A stretch of DNA of 64,000 nucleotides from Lentzea jiangxiensis (GCF_900104175.1 NZ_FNIX01000018.1:62001-126000), one strand, 5' to 3'; shown: positions 7,351-16,375, counted from the stretch's first letter. Notes: generated by a model from the sequence alone, not told the origin. Program-made: numbers and translations.

Positions 7351-8931
7351 ATGCTCGTCGACAGGGGCGCCTCGATGCGGATGATCAACGACAGTGCGCG
7401 TGGTCCGGTGGCAGCGCTGAAGCTCTTGTGCCTCGCCGTGGTGTCCTTGACGGTGACGAGCTGCACCTCCGGGCCGTTCGGGCTCACGCTCGGCGAGGCC
7501 ACCGGTGCGGTGACCGCGGAAGTGGCCGCACCGTCCGAGAAGATCACCGTGCTGGACGCCCAGCCCGGTGCGGAGTCGGCGATCGCCATGAGCTCGGCCC
7601 TGTTCCGCAGCGCGCCTGTCGTGGTGGTCGTCGCGGAAACCGACCGCGCGGCGTCGACCGGCGCGAGTGGCGTCGCGGCACGGCTGGGAGTGCCGGTGCT
7701 CCAGCTCCCCCCGAACCGGTACGCCTCAGCCGTGCGCGACGAGGTGGGAAGGCTGTCGCCGCAGGCGGTGCTCGCCGTCGGTGCCGACGCGCGGCGCGAG
7801 GTCGAAGCGTGGCGGGGCCAGGCGAAAGTGATGGCGATCGACGCACCGCAGGACGGTGCCACGACGGCCCTCCCCTCCGATCTGCCCACCGTCGAGCCCG
7901 CCCGTCCCCTGGACGTGACGGTGCTGACGAACTCCGGCCGTGACGACGTCGCCGCGACCGCCACGGCCCGGGCCGCCGGCGCGCGGATCGTCCCGGTGCG
8001 GGGCACCGACCCGAGGAGCGACGCAGCCGCGATCGACGCGCTCCGCGCGGAGCGGTCGTCCGCACTCATGGCGCTCGGCGGGGACTTCGGTCCGCCGGAC
8101 CGGTTGCGCAAGCGGGTCGACACGGCGATCAGCGGCGGACAGCTACCCGGCGGCGGACAGGTCCTCTTCCCCGGCAGGCTGCTGGTCTGCCTCTACGGCC
8201 ACCCGGACGGGCCCGCGCTCGGCGCGCTCGGCGAGCAGGACCTCGACGGCGCCATCGCACGGGCCAAGAAGCTCGCGGCCGAGTACGACCCGCTCAGCGA
8301 CGTCCCCGTCGTGCCCACGCTCGAGATCATCGTGACCGTCGCCCACGGCTTCCCCGGCCCGGACGGCGACTACTCGGGCGAGACCGACGTCGAAGCGCTG
8401 CGGCCGTGGGTGGACAAGGCCGGCAAAGAAGGGCTCTACGTGATCCTGGACCTGCAACCGGGCCGGGCACGGCTGGTGGACCAGGCCGAGCGGTACGCGC
8501 CGCTGCTCGAGATGCCCCACGTCGGCCTGGCCGTCGACCCGGAGTGGAAACTCGGACCGCACCAGGTGCCGCTGCAGCAGATCGGTGGGGTCGACGCCGC
8601 CGAGGTCAACGAGGTCTCGGCGTGGCTCGCCGACCTGACCGCCGCGAAGTCCCTGCCGCAGAAACTGCTCGTGGTGCACCAGTTCCAGCTGACGATGATC
8701 CGCGACGAGCACGCCCTCGACACGACCCGCGACGAGGTGCAGCTGCTGATCCACATGGACGGGCAGGGCACCACGGGCCAGAAGGTCTCCACCTGGGACT
8801 CCGTCGTCGGGGCCAGGCCGGGCGACCTGCCGATGGGCTGGAAGAACTTCTACGACGAGGACAAGCCGATGCTCACGCCGGAGCAGACCATGTCCTACAA
8901 GCCGAAACCGTCGATGGTCTCCTACCAGTAG
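7351..8931 (+). CDS. Lipoprotein with cell-wall-binding-repeat-2-like domain
   Basis: This 526-residue exported protein has a lipobox with Cys near residue 39 (LLCLAVVSLTVTSC), so it is probably membrane-anchored outside the cell. Residues 60-280 hold repeats of the type VVVVVAETDRAASTGASGVA / LGVPVLQLPP / LAVGADARREV, which resemble cell-wall binding repeat 2 modules. The C-terminal 230 residues (PTLEIIVTVAHG, GLYVILDLQPG, VGLAVDPEWKLG) look like a TIM-barrel fold with similarity to glycoside-hydrolase-like domains; I see no certain catalytic pair. ATG 7351 follows a GGAGG Shine-Dalgarno; ATG 7375 or 7381 are possible shorter starts. The gene is monocistronic. Function is probably in envelope turnover or binding, by inference. 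Confidence 0.75.
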   Translation: MLVDRGASMRMINDSARGPVAALKLLCLAVVSLTVTSCTSGPFGLTLGEATGAVTAEVAAPSEKITVLDAQPGAESAIAMSSALFRSAPVVVVVAETDRAASTGASGVAARLGVPVLQLPPNRYASAVRDEVGRLSPQAVLAVGADARREVEAWRGQAKVMAIDAPQDGATTALPSDLPTVEPARPLDVTVLTNSGRDDVAATATARAAGARIVPVRGTDPRSDAAAIDALRAERSSALMALGGDFGPPDRLRKRVDTAISGGQLPGGGQVLFPGRLLVCLYGHPDGPALGALGEQDLDGAIARAKKLAAEYDPLSDVPVVPTLEIIVTVAHGFPGPDGDYSGETDVEALRPWVDKAGKEGLYVILDLQPGRARLVDQAERYAPLLEMPHVGLAVDPEWKLGPHQVPLQQIGGVDAAEVNEVSAWLADLTAAKSLPQKLLVVHQFQLTMIRDEHALDTTRDEVQLLIHMDGQGTTGQKVSTWDSVVGARPGDLPMGWKNFYDEDKPMLTPEQTMSYKPKPSMVSYQ

Positions 8932-9049
8932 CGCTGTCCCACGGCCGTTTCCGGGTCCGCCGAGCCGATCTCGGGGCACGGCGGTGGTTGGATGTCGATC
9001 AGTTCGGGTAGCCGGAGCGAGGAAGGCATTCGACTACCAGGAGGCTGAC

Positions 9050-9313
9050 GTGATCGGGTTCATCGTCGCCGGCCTGATCATCGGCGCACTCGCCCGACTG
9101 ATCAAGCCCGGCAAGCAGAACCTCGGCATCGTGGCGACGCTGCTGCTGGGGCTGGTCGGCTCCGTCATCGGCGGCACGATCGCCAACCTGCTCGGCACCG
9201 GAGACATCTTCGAGCTCAACGTGCTGGGCTTCATCATCGCCGTGATCGCGTCCGTGCTGCTCATCGGCGTCGCGGAGGCCGTTGCCGGCCGCAAGCGCAC
9301 CAGCGTGCGCTGA
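9050..9313 (+). CDS. GlsB/YeaQ/YmgE-family small membrane protein
   Basis: This 87-residue protein has three hydrophobic helices and the glycine-rich pattern of the 'transglycosylase-associated' family (IGFIVAGLIIGALARLI, then LLGLVGSVIGGTIANLLG). Members are stress-linked inner-membrane proteins of unknown biochemistry. GTG 9050 is chosen because AGGAGG lies 6 bases upstream and the first helix starts at once; the longer frame from 8984 adds non-conserved residues. An exceptionally strong terminator follows 6 bases after the stop. Confidence 0.88.
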   Translation: MIGFIVAGLIIGALARLIKPGKQNLGIVATLLLGLVGSVIGGTIANLLGTGDIFELNVLGFIIAVIASVLLIGVAEAVAGRKRTSVR

Positions 9314-9318
9314 CCACA

Positions 9319-9371
9319 GAACGCGAAACGGGCCCGGCCACCACTCAGGTGGCCGGGCCCGTTTCGCGTTC
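9319..9371. terminator. Perfect 24-bp-stem terminator
   Basis: Bases 9319-9342 are exactly complementary to 9348-9371 with a 5-base loop (ACTCA). The stem contains A/T-rich ends (GAACGCGAAA / TTTCGCGTTC) around a GC core, so each strand ends in a short T-containing run. It should act in both directions. Confidence 0.85.
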
Positions 9372-9792
9372 CCCGGAGGTCGAGCTGCGCTTTCCGATCT
9401 CCGGGACGTGAGCGGCGCGATGACCGCAAGGCGTTGTGCGGCATCCTGTTCGTGCGTTACACCGGCCGAAGTCGCACCCGGCGAACGACGCCGCCTGTGC
9501 TGTCCTCATCGCGCCGGCCTGGAAATATGCGTCAGCCTGTGGAAGATGACCCGGATGACCCAATGCTCCACCCGATTGCCCGTAGGCCAAGTGGTCCAGT
9601 CACACTGCCCGTGGCACCCGCGCTGTGCCAGCAGGGCGACGCCGATCGGGGTTCGGCGGAATTTGCCGCAGAATTATTTATTACACGCCCACAGGCATCA
9701 AAACCGTCTCGTAACGCATTCTTCCGGCATTCGACTCCTTTCGATGTGTTCCGGATGCACGTCCGGATCGCCTCATCCCGAATGGAGCCGCC
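9372..9792. other. Intergenic region before the secreted propeller gene
   Basis: I see no convincing gene in these 421 bases. Frames that are open here lack actinomycete codon bias. An A/T-rich patch around 9661-9690 (GAATTATTTATTACAC) is the most likely promoter area for the secreted propeller gene at 9793. Confidence 0.4.
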
Positions 9793-12048
9793 ATGCACCA
9801 CCCACGGCACCGCGTCAGACCAGCACTCGCGATCGCCACCACGTCGTTCCTGCTCGCCGCCCTGGCCGTACCGGCGTTCGCCGCACCCGTCCCCGGCACC
9901 GACGTCCTCTACACGCTCGACGGCGATTTCGACAACGGCGTCCTGCAGGACGTCAACCACAACGCCCCGAACAACAACCAGCTGCAACTCGACCGTTCAA
10001 CTGTTTTCTTCCCGTACGTCAACGTCGCCGCGTCAGCGCGCGGCACGATGGTCCGCATCGACGTGAACACCGGCCAGATCGTCGGTGAGTGGGCCTCGGC
10101 GCCGAACGGCCGCGGGCGCAACCCCTCCCGCACGACCGTCGACAAGTTCGGCAGCACGTGGCTGTCCAACCGCGACGAGGGCGCGGGTGGACGCGGTTCG
10201 GTCACGCGCATCGCCGTCATCCAGGGCGGCACCCGCGTGAACACCGACGGCACGCCCAACGCGGCCGGCGACTACCTCAAGGGCCCGTTCGCCTACAACA
10301 AGTGCGTCGACCGGAACCAGGACGGGCTGATCGCCACCAGCCGCGGCCTCGGCGACATCCGCCCGTGGACGAACGCGGGTGGCGCGGACGACAACGGCGG
10401 TGTCACCACCGCCGCCGACGAATGCGTGATCAACTACTCGCGCGTCACGGGCAGCAACACGCGCACGGTCGCCGTCGACGCGCAGAACCGGTTGTGGACC
10501 GGCGGTCAGGACCTCGACCACGAACTGCTCGACGCGAACGGAGCGGCCACCGGCACCCAGTTCAACGTGGGCTGCGGCGGCTACGGAGGACTGATCGACA
10601 AGGCCGGGACGCTGTGGTCCGCGCGCAACTTCGGCCTGCTGCGCTACGACCCGGCCGCGCAGACCCACGCGTGCCTCAACAGCACCCACGGCGACTACGG
10701 CCTCGGCATGGACCCGGTCACCGGCGAGATCTGGCACACGAACCTCTCCGGCAACCGCGTCGCCAAGCTCGCGCCGGACGGCACGCTGCTCGGCGCGTTC
10801 AGCCACGGAAGCCAGTACGCGCAGGGCGTCGCGGTCGACAACGACGGCAACGTCTGGGTCGCCCACTCGCTGAACGGCGCGACGACGGTCGGCCACCTGC
10901 GCACCGACGGCACGTACGTCGGCAACGTCGCGCTGCCGGGAGGCGTCGGCCCGACCGGCGTCGCGATCGACAGCAACGGCAAGGTGTGGGTCACCAACAT
11001 CAGCACCAACAACGCGCAGCGCATCGACCCGGACGCCGGTCCGGTCGGCGGCGGTGGCCACACCGTCGGCGCCGTCGACCTGACCGTCGACCTCGGCGCG
11101 GGCGCCGGTCCGTACAACTACAGCGACATGACCGGGTCGGTCCTGGGTGAGATCACCGCTCCGCAAGGCACGTGGAGCGTCGTGCAGGACGGCGGCACCA
11201 ACGGCCGTCCGTGGGGCACGGTCACCTGGAACACCGAGGCGGAGGGCACCGTTCCGCAGGGCACGTCGATCGTCGTCGAGGCGAGGACGTCCGACACCGA
11301 GGCGGGCCTGGCCGGGGAGAGCTTCACCCCGGTGGCGAACGGCGTGCCGTTCACGAAGACCGGCCGCTACATCGAGGTGCGGGCGACCCTGACCGCGAAC
11401 GCCGCCGGCGACAGCCCCGTGCTGTCCGACCTGCGGATCAAGTCGGCGCAACGCACCGGCGTGTTCTCCTGCCAGGCCACCGCGCTCGACCTGGCGGGCA
11501 TCGTCTCGACGAGGGCGAACCCGCAGGACGTGCCGTGCGTGGACGACCACGAGACGCTCGCGAACGTCCAGCTGAACGCGGGCATCCTGACCGTGCGGGC
11601 CACGGCGCTCGACGCCAGGACCGACCAGTCGCCGGACGACCTCTCGGGCACCGCGCCCGCGACGACGGATCTCGCGACGGCACGGGCGCGCATCGAGCAG
11701 ACGCGGGTGACCAGCGGCCTGCTCACCATCGAGATCGGCGTGATCGAGTCGAACGCGTCGGTCACCTGCGTGGCGGGACCCGGCGGGCTCGTCCCGCAGT
11801 TCGCGGGCTCGTCGACCATCGCGTCGCTGAAGATCAACGGCGTGTCGGTGGCCGTGGGCAGCGCTCCGCTGACGATCCCGCTGGTGATCGGGTCGTTGCG
11901 GCTCAACAGCACGACGACCACCGCGACCAGCGTGGTGCAGCGGGCCGTCGTGGTGGACACGCTGCTGACCGATCTGGTGATCGGTGAGGCGAAGGCCAAC
12001 GTCGAGCCCAAGCCGGGTCACCCCGGCGGCTCGCCCTGCCGGGTCTGA
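9793..12048 (+). CDS. Secreted beta-propeller protein with choice-of-anchor-P-like C-terminus
   Basis: This 751-residue exported protein has a signal peptide (residues 1-30, ending PAFAAP). Residues about 60-420 form NHL/streptogramin-lyase-like blades, seen in recurring units such as GVAVDNDGNVWVAHS, GVAIDSNGKVWVTN and TVAVDAQNRLWTGG. A beta-sandwich segment follows (about 440-560). The last 180 residues (CQATALDLAGIV, a Cys pair and PSPCRV-like end) resemble the actinobacterial choice-of-anchor P domain, suggesting wall or surface association. Propellers of this type bind sugars or peptides; I see no proof of lyase activity. The gene is flanked by terminators and looks monocistronic. Confidence 0.8.
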   Translation: MHHPRHRVRPALAIATTSFLLAALAVPAFAAPVPGTDVLYTLDGDFDNGVLQDVNHNAPNNNQLQLDRSTVFFPYVNVAASARGTMVRIDVNTGQIVGEWASAPNGRGRNPSRTTVDKFGSTWLSNRDEGAGGRGSVTRIAVIQGGTRVNTDGTPNAAGDYLKGPFAYNKCVDRNQDGLIATSRGLGDIRPWTNAGGADDNGGVTTAADECVINYSRVTGSNTRTVAVDAQNRLWTGGQDLDHELLDANGAATGTQFNVGCGGYGGLIDKAGTLWSARNFGLLRYDPAAQTHACLNSTHGDYGLGMDPVTGEIWHTNLSGNRVAKLAPDGTLLGAFSHGSQYAQGVAVDNDGNVWVAHSLNGATTVGHLRTDGTYVGNVALPGGVGPTGVAIDSNGKVWVTNISTNNAQRIDPDAGPVGGGGHTVGAVDLTVDLGAGAGPYNYSDMTGSVLGEITAPQGTWSVVQDGGTNGRPWGTVTWNTEAEGTVPQGTSIVVEARTSDTEAGLAGESFTPVANGVPFTKTGRYIEVRATLTANAAGDSPVLSDLRIKSAQRTGVFSCQATALDLAGIVSTRANPQDVPCVDDHETLANVQLNAGILTVRATALDARTDQSPDDLSGTAPATTDLATARARIEQTRVTSGLLTIEIGVIESNASVTCVAGPGGLVPQFAGSSTIASLKINGVSVAVGSAPLTIPLVIGSLRLNSTTTTATSVVQRAVVVDTLLTDLVIGEAKANVEPKPGHPGGSPCRV

Positions 12049-12056
12049 TCCCATCC

Positions 12057-12084
12057 GGAGCGGGCGGTTCCGGCCGCCCGCTCC
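12057..12084 (+). terminator. Terminator hairpin after the propeller gene
   Basis: GGAGCGGGCGG (12057-12067) pairs perfectly with CCGCCCGCTCC (12074-12084) around TTCCGG, beginning 8 bases after the stop. Confidence 0.7.
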
Positions 12085-12103
12085 CCGTCCCGCACCGGGC
12101 GGT

Positions 12104-12272
12104 GAGCTCGCGCCCGCTCGTGCCGCGAATCGCGCAACCGCTGCGGCTCAAGGGCTTTCGCGCTGGTGCCGAGCCGCCACGAAGCCCACCGCGAGTCCGA
12201 GAAGGCGATCTCCCCTCGACCGCCTCGGCCACCGCGGTCCGGGGTCCGGAACCGCGCGCCGCGAGAGCAGGC
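12104..12272 (-). pseudogene. Relic of a WYL-regulator C-terminus
   Basis: Read on the minus strand, this stretch gives IAFSDSR-WASWRL then GTSAKALEPQRLRDSRHERARA. It lines up with the C-terminus of the WYL regulator at 5675 (VSFQDARHAEWALWQLSAG then AEALEPQWLRVKLHERAAA). Upstream nucleotides also match pieces of that gene with internal deletions (for example GGTCCGGAACC and AGGCCGATC). No start or full domain remains. It is therefore a decayed, truncated paralogue that now abuts the 3' end of the SNF2 gene. Confidence 0.7.
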
Positions 12273-12275
12273 CGA

Positions 12276-14417
12276 TCAGAGACCGAGGCGCTGCTGCTCG
12301 GCCTGCACGACGCGCTGCTCCACGGACATCGCCGAGTCGAGCGCACTCGCGTGTGAGTGCTTCGTGTCGCTTTCACGCGCGTAGTGGTCGAACAGCAGGG
12401 TCTTGTGGTCGCGGACCTCCTGCACGCGGACGTCCACGCTGTCCTTGACCAGCAACCGGTGCACGTGGACCTTGCGCACCTGGCCCATCCGGTGGCAGCG
12501 GGCGATCGCCTGGTCCTCCGTGCTCGGCTTCCACTGCGGCTCGGTGATGATCACCACGGAGGCCGCCTGGATGTTGAGGCCCACGCCGCCCGCCTCGATC
12601 TGGGCCGCCAGCACCGCGTGGCCTTCGCGTGCCGTGAACGCGTCCACCAGGTGCTGGCGGGCTTGCGCGGAGGTCGCGCCGGTGAGGGGGCCGAAGACCT
12701 CGACGTGGTCCGCCACCGCGTCCAGGACGTCGTGGAAGTACGAGAACACCACGACCTTCCAGCCGTTGTCGCGGGACTCCTCCACGATCTCCAGCAGGCG
12801 CTCCAGCTTCGCCGAGCCGAGGGGCGTGCCCGGGGTGAAGGCGGCGCGGCGCATCGCCATCAGGTTTCCCCGGCGCACCGCGTCGAGGTACGCGGCACGG
12901 TCCTGCTGCCCGAACTCGACCCAGTCCTCCACCTCCAGCAGCTCGGGCAGCTCTCCCAGCACGTCCTCCTGGTTGCGGCGCAGGTACACCGGTGCGACGA
13001 CGCGGCGGAAGGCCTTGGCCCCCACCACGGCGTCGATGGTGCCGGTGCGGGCCGCGACGCCCGGCTGGAGGTAGGCGACCAGGGCGCGGAACTCCTCGAC
13101 GCGGTTCTCCATCGGCGTGCCGGTGAGGAGCACCGCGCGCTCCGCTCGTTGCACGACCGAGTTGACCGCCTGTGAGCGCTGTGTGTCCGGGTTCTTCACG
13201 TAGTGCGCTTCGTCCACCACGACCAGCGCCGGGCGGAACCTCTTCGGCAGCACCAGTTTCGGCAACGTGCCGAACGTCGTCACGCCGACACCGCCCTGCT
13301 CCAGCCACTCGCTGACCGCGTCGTCTCGACCCGCGCCGTGCATGCGGTGCGGCACCAGGTCGCTGTGCCGCGCGATCTCGTTGACCCAGTTGACGACGAC
13401 GCTCGCCGGGCAGACGACCAGGAACCCGCGGCGGCCGCCGGCGGCGAGGCTCGCCATCACGGCGATGGCCTCGATGGTCTTGCCCAGTCCCATCTCGTCA
13501 CCGATGATCACGCGCTTGCGGGCCAGGGCGAACTTGGCGCCGAACACCTGGTAGCCGCGCAACGACACCTTCAGCAGGCTGGTGTCCAGTGTGGTCGCGT
13601 CGACCTCGTGCTCGATGTCCGCGGGGACGAAACCCTTGGCGGCACTGCGATCCGGGACCGCGCCCGCACCGCCGAGGTCGGCGAGGAGCGTGTTGTAGGC
13701 GGCGGCGTCGAGCTCGTAGTCGCGCCACAGCGCGCGGTGGTCCAGGTCCGGCACGCGCAGCTGGGTGCCCACGGCGCGCAAGGCCGCCACGTCACGGCTG
13801 GCCAGCAGAGCTTCGAGCCGGCCGAGCGAGTCGAGGGCGGCCTGGCGCTTGCCGCGCGACGAGAAGAACATGCGCAGCCGGCTCCAGGCACGGGAGGCGG
13901 CGCGCACGTCGGTGTCGACCCGGCCCAAGACGTCCGCGAGCGGCTCCACCAGCGGGCCGACGAGCTGGTTCGCCCTGCGCAGCTTGGACAGCAGCTGCAG
14001 CAGCTCGGTCTGGGCGCGGTCGGCGCGGTCGGGGTCCAGGCGGACGGTCGTGTCGCGCACGACGCCCTCGACGACGGCGCGAGCGACCCGCACGATCTGC
14101 TCGGCGGACTGCCTGCCGACGCCGGGCACACCGTCGAGCTGCTCCGGGCGCGCCCCGGCGACGTCGGCGACGGTCCGGTACCCGGCGGCCTGCAGCTTGC
14201 CCAGCCGCAGGTTCGCCCGCGCGTCCCGGAGCCTGTCCACCGGCATGGCGCGGAGCTTCTCGGCGACCAGCGAGTCGCGCACCTGCCGGTACCGCGCGGC
14301 GGCGAGCGCCAGCAGCCGGTCCGGTTCCGCGCGCACCCCTGCCGCCTCGGCGCGGAACGCCTCCGCGGCGGCCAGCACTGCGCGGGCGTGCTTGCCGACC
14401 TTCGACGAGTCGTCCAC
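12276..14417 (-). CDS. SNF2-family DNA helicase/ATPase with N-terminal HhH
   Basis: This 713-residue protein has about 270 N-terminal residues that include a helix-hairpin-helix (VPGVGRQSAEQIVRVA, about residues 97-112), then a complete SNF2 core. Motif I is DEMGLGKTIEAI, motif II is DEAH in VVDEAHYVKN, motif III is LLTGTPMEN, and the C-terminal half ends with AIARCHRMGQVRKVHVHR (motifs V-VI). Such proteins translocate on double-stranded DNA in repair or remodelling. The HhH suggests binding of unusual DNA structures. The GTG start at 14417 is the only reasonable one. The gene diverges from the membrane protein at 14603 and overlaps no neighbour. Confidence 0.9.
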   Translation of the reverse strand: MDDSSKVGKHARAVLAAAEAFRAEAAGVRAEPDRLLALAAARYRQVRDSLVAEKLRAMPVDRLRDARANLRLGKLQAAGYRTVADVAGARPEQLDGVPGVGRQSAEQIVRVARAVVEGVVRDTTVRLDPDRADRAQTELLQLLSKLRRANQLVGPLVEPLADVLGRVDTDVRAASRAWSRLRMFFSSRGKRQAALDSLGRLEALLASRDVAALRAVGTQLRVPDLDHRALWRDYELDAAAYNTLLADLGGAGAVPDRSAAKGFVPADIEHEVDATTLDTSLLKVSLRGYQVFGAKFALARKRVIIGDEMGLGKTIEAIAVMASLAAGGRRGFLVVCPASVVVNWVNEIARHSDLVPHRMHGAGRDDAVSEWLEQGGVGVTTFGTLPKLVLPKRFRPALVVVDEAHYVKNPDTQRSQAVNSVVQRAERAVLLTGTPMENRVEEFRALVAYLQPGVAARTGTIDAVVGAKAFRRVVAPVYLRRNQEDVLGELPELLEVEDWVEFGQQDRAAYLDAVRRGNLMAMRRAAFTPGTPLGSAKLERLLEIVEESRDNGWKVVVFSYFHDVLDAVADHVEVFGPLTGATSAQARQHLVDAFTAREGHAVLAAQIEAGGVGLNIQAASVVIITEPQWKPSTEDQAIARCHRMGQVRKVHVHRLLVKDSVDVRVQEVRDHKTLLFDHYARESDTKHSHASALDSAMSVEQRVVQAEQQRLGL

Positions 14418-14573
14418 CCGTGTCCTTCCGTCAGGTGGTGCGAGAGTACCCAGGCCCGGCGTCCGCGCCAGGAGCGGGACGACGTGCTGCGAATCCTCTT
14501 TTCAGCGGTGCCGGGAGGAGGCGCGGCGGGCATAGAACAGGACTCGTCCACGGCCACGGGGAGGGGCGGTGCG

Positions 14574-14606
14574 ATGACGGACGAGACCGCGGGGCGTGCG
14601 TCATGA
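14574..14606 (+). CDS. Possible 10-residue leader peptide, ATGA-coupled
   Basis: ATG 14574 has a good ribosome-binding site (GAGGGGCGG, 5-13 bases upstream) and encodes MTDETAGRAS. Its TGA stop overlaps the ATG of the next gene in a TCATGACG context (14603). The next gene has no independent Shine-Dalgarno, so reinitiation from this mini-ORF is plausible. Alternatively the mini-ORF is fortuitous. Confidence 0.35.
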   Translation: MTDETAGRAS

Positions 14607-15787
14607 CGGTCCGGGTGGTGCTGGCGCTGCTCGCCGTCGCGGCCGCGTTCGCCGTGCTGATGGTGTTGCTGCACCTGGCGATCGCGACCTTCATGCGGGT
14701 GTGGCGACGGGCGCAGGCAAAGGGGTACACCGGTCCCTTCACGCCCGCCGCCCTGGCGTGCACCGTTCTCGCCGGGCTGCTGGGGTGGGCTTTCCTGGGC
14801 GCTGTCCTCATCCACCCCCGCGACGACGCGCTCGTCGGTCTGGTCGTGGTGCTCGGCATCGGGGCGACGCTGGGCGGGCTCGGGCTGGCCGTTCGCCTGC
14901 TGCCCGCCCGGCCCGTGCGGTCCGGCGCGCGGCAGCGGCCGCGCACTCCGTTCCGGGTGCTGGGCAACGTGGCGGTGGTGGTGCCGCTGCTGGTGATGGC
15001 GACGTTGCTGGTGAACGGCAAACCCGCGACGGTCGGCATCCAGCTGCTGCTCCCGATGGCGGTGCTGTCGGCACTGTGCCACTCGGCGGCGCGGCGAGCG
15101 GACGGCCTCGACGCGGCGGCGCCGGCCGACCCGCGCCCGGCGGTGGTGTGGATCCGCGGGTTCGGCAACGAACGCCGCCTGTTCGGCTTCCGGCGGCGCG
15201 ACGAGGAGGAAGCGCGCGTCCGCCCGGAGCTCGCGAAGGTCTTCAGCCGCCGCCCAGACCCGATGTCGTTCGAGGAGTACTTCGCGCCGGCGATCGCCAC
15301 GGCGCTCGGCCGCGGGTACGGCCTGGGCAACCCGCGCGACTACCTTCCGCCCGACGGCGTCGACCGCCACTACGCCACCGACGACGCGTGGCGCGAGCAG
15401 TTCGCCGCCCTGGTCGCCGGGGCGCGGTGCGTGGTCATGGCACCGGGCGACTGGCCGGAGCTGCGCTACGAGTTCGGGGTGATCAGGGATCTCGGGGCGC
15501 ACCGCAGGCTTTTCGTGTTCACACCGCCGGCGGTCAGGGCCCGCCAGGTCCGGCGGGTCAACCGGCTCAAGGGGTTCCCGCACGAGAGCTGGGACGACTT
15601 CGCGGTGGCGCTGGGTGAGGACCGCGGTTACCGGCTCGGACCGGATCCGGGGCCCGGCGCCGTGGTGACGTTCGACGAGGACGGCAACTCCGTCGTGCTG
15701 GTGCGTGGTGCCGAAGAGCCCGCCGACTACGTGGCCGCTGTGGTTCGCCACCTCACCGAGGCCGGGGAGCCGGCGCCCGGGGCATGA
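14603..15787 (+). CDS. Membrane protein with soluble Rossmann/TIR-like C-terminal domain
   Basis: This 394-residue protein has four or five N-terminal helices in residues 1-165 (VVLALLAVAAAFAVLMVLLH, LACTVLAGLLGWAFLGAVL, two more) and a cytosolic domain of about 220 residues. The soluble part starts AVVWIRGFGNERR, continues MSFEEYFAPAIA, then GLGNPRDYLPPDG, RHYATDDAWREQF, CVVMAPG and LRYEFGVIRDLG. This pattern recurs in bacterial proteins of unknown function; its strand-helix alternation and the 'locate, then E in YEF' arrangement resemble TIR/SLOG-like Rossmannoid domains, by inference only. The product is not recognisable as a named enzyme. It may be translated by coupling to the mini-ORF before it and diverges from the SNF2 helicase. 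Confidence 0.65.
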   Translation: MTVRVVLALLAVAAAFAVLMVLLHLAIATFMRVWRRAQAKGYTGPFTPAALACTVLAGLLGWAFLGAVLIHPRDDALVGLVVVLGIGATLGGLGLAVRLLPARPVRSGARQRPRTPFRVLGNVAVVVPLLVMATLLVNGKPATVGIQLLLPMAVLSALCHSAARRADGLDAAAPADPRPAVVWIRGFGNERRLFGFRRRDEEEARVRPELAKVFSRRPDPMSFEEYFAPAIATALGRGYGLGNPRDYLPPDGVDRHYATDDAWREQFAALVAGARCVVMAPGDWPELRYEFGVIRDLGAHRRLFVFTPPAVRARQVRRVNRLKGFPHESWDDFAVALGEDRGYRLGPDPGPGAVVTFDEDGNSVVLVRGAEEPADYVAAVVRHLTEAGEPAPGA

Positions 15788-15795
15788 CCTCCCGG

Positions 15796-16362
15796 TCAGG
15801 ACGACCGCAGGCCGTCGAGCACCACTGTGATGAGACCGTCCGCCTCCACTCTCCACTGAGGACGGTCGTGCGCCGCGCCGATGCCGTGCAACGCCATCAT
15901 GACGGCCCCGCCGTCGACGTCGCGGCGCAGAGCGCCCTCCTGCACCGCGGCGTCCACGAGATCGAGAACGGCTCGTTCCAGCGCCTGGCTGCCTTCGGCC
16001 AGCGTGCCCGCGCGGGAGGCCATCAGCGTGGCCAGTGTCCGGGCGAGACCCCGGTGGGCGTCGAGGTAGTCGACGAAGCCGCGCAGGAAGGACGCCAGGG
16101 CCTCCACCGCGGGCAACGTGCTCCCGAGCTGCCGTGCGCAGTCGCACAGCGCGGCCACCTCCTCGCGGAAGACGGCCTCCGCCAGCTCCTCCCGCGTCGG
16201 GAAGTGGCGGTACAGGGTCCCGACACCCACGCCGGCCAGGCACGCGAAGTCGTCGAAGCGCAGGTCGAAGAAGCTGCCCGCGTCGAACATCTCCCTGGCT
16301 TTGTCAAGCAGGGCCTGCCTCTTGCGCTGGGCATCGGCTCGCAGCGGCTTGGCCGGGGTCAC
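15796..16362 (-). CDS. TetR-family repressor
   Basis: This 188-residue regulator has a canonical HTH (FDDFACLAGVGVGTLYRHFPTR, the recognition helix within residues 45-65) and a helical ligand domain. GTG 16362 is chosen because GGGAGGTGCC precedes it; the open frame continues upstream through the operators to 16431 but that part is promoter DNA. It diverges from the ketopantoate-reductase-like gene. Two TGGAGA-N3-TCTCCA operators lie between the two genes, one inside the promoter of the neighbour, so repression of that gene and of itself is likely. Confidence 0.88.
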   Translation of the reverse strand: MTPAKPLRADAQRKRQALLDKAREMFDAGSFFDLRFDDFACLAGVGVGTLYRHFPTREELAEAVFREEVAALCDCARQLGSTLPAVEALASFLRGFVDYLDAHRGLARTLATLMASRAGTLAEGSQALERAVLDLVDAAVQEGALRRDVDGGAVMMALHGIGAAHDRPQWRVEADGLITVVLDGLRSS

Positions 16363-16375
16363 GCGGCACCTCCCG

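Noticed and set aside
9434..9453. A 16-base string (GCGGCATCCTGTTCGT) shared with 62041-62056
   Set aside because: One 16-base match between two places in 64 kb of GC-rich DNA is expected about by chance; surrounding bases do not match.
12361..14417. Long plus-strand frames opposite the SNF2 gene
   Set aside because: Shadows; the minus-strand gene has all SNF2 motifs.
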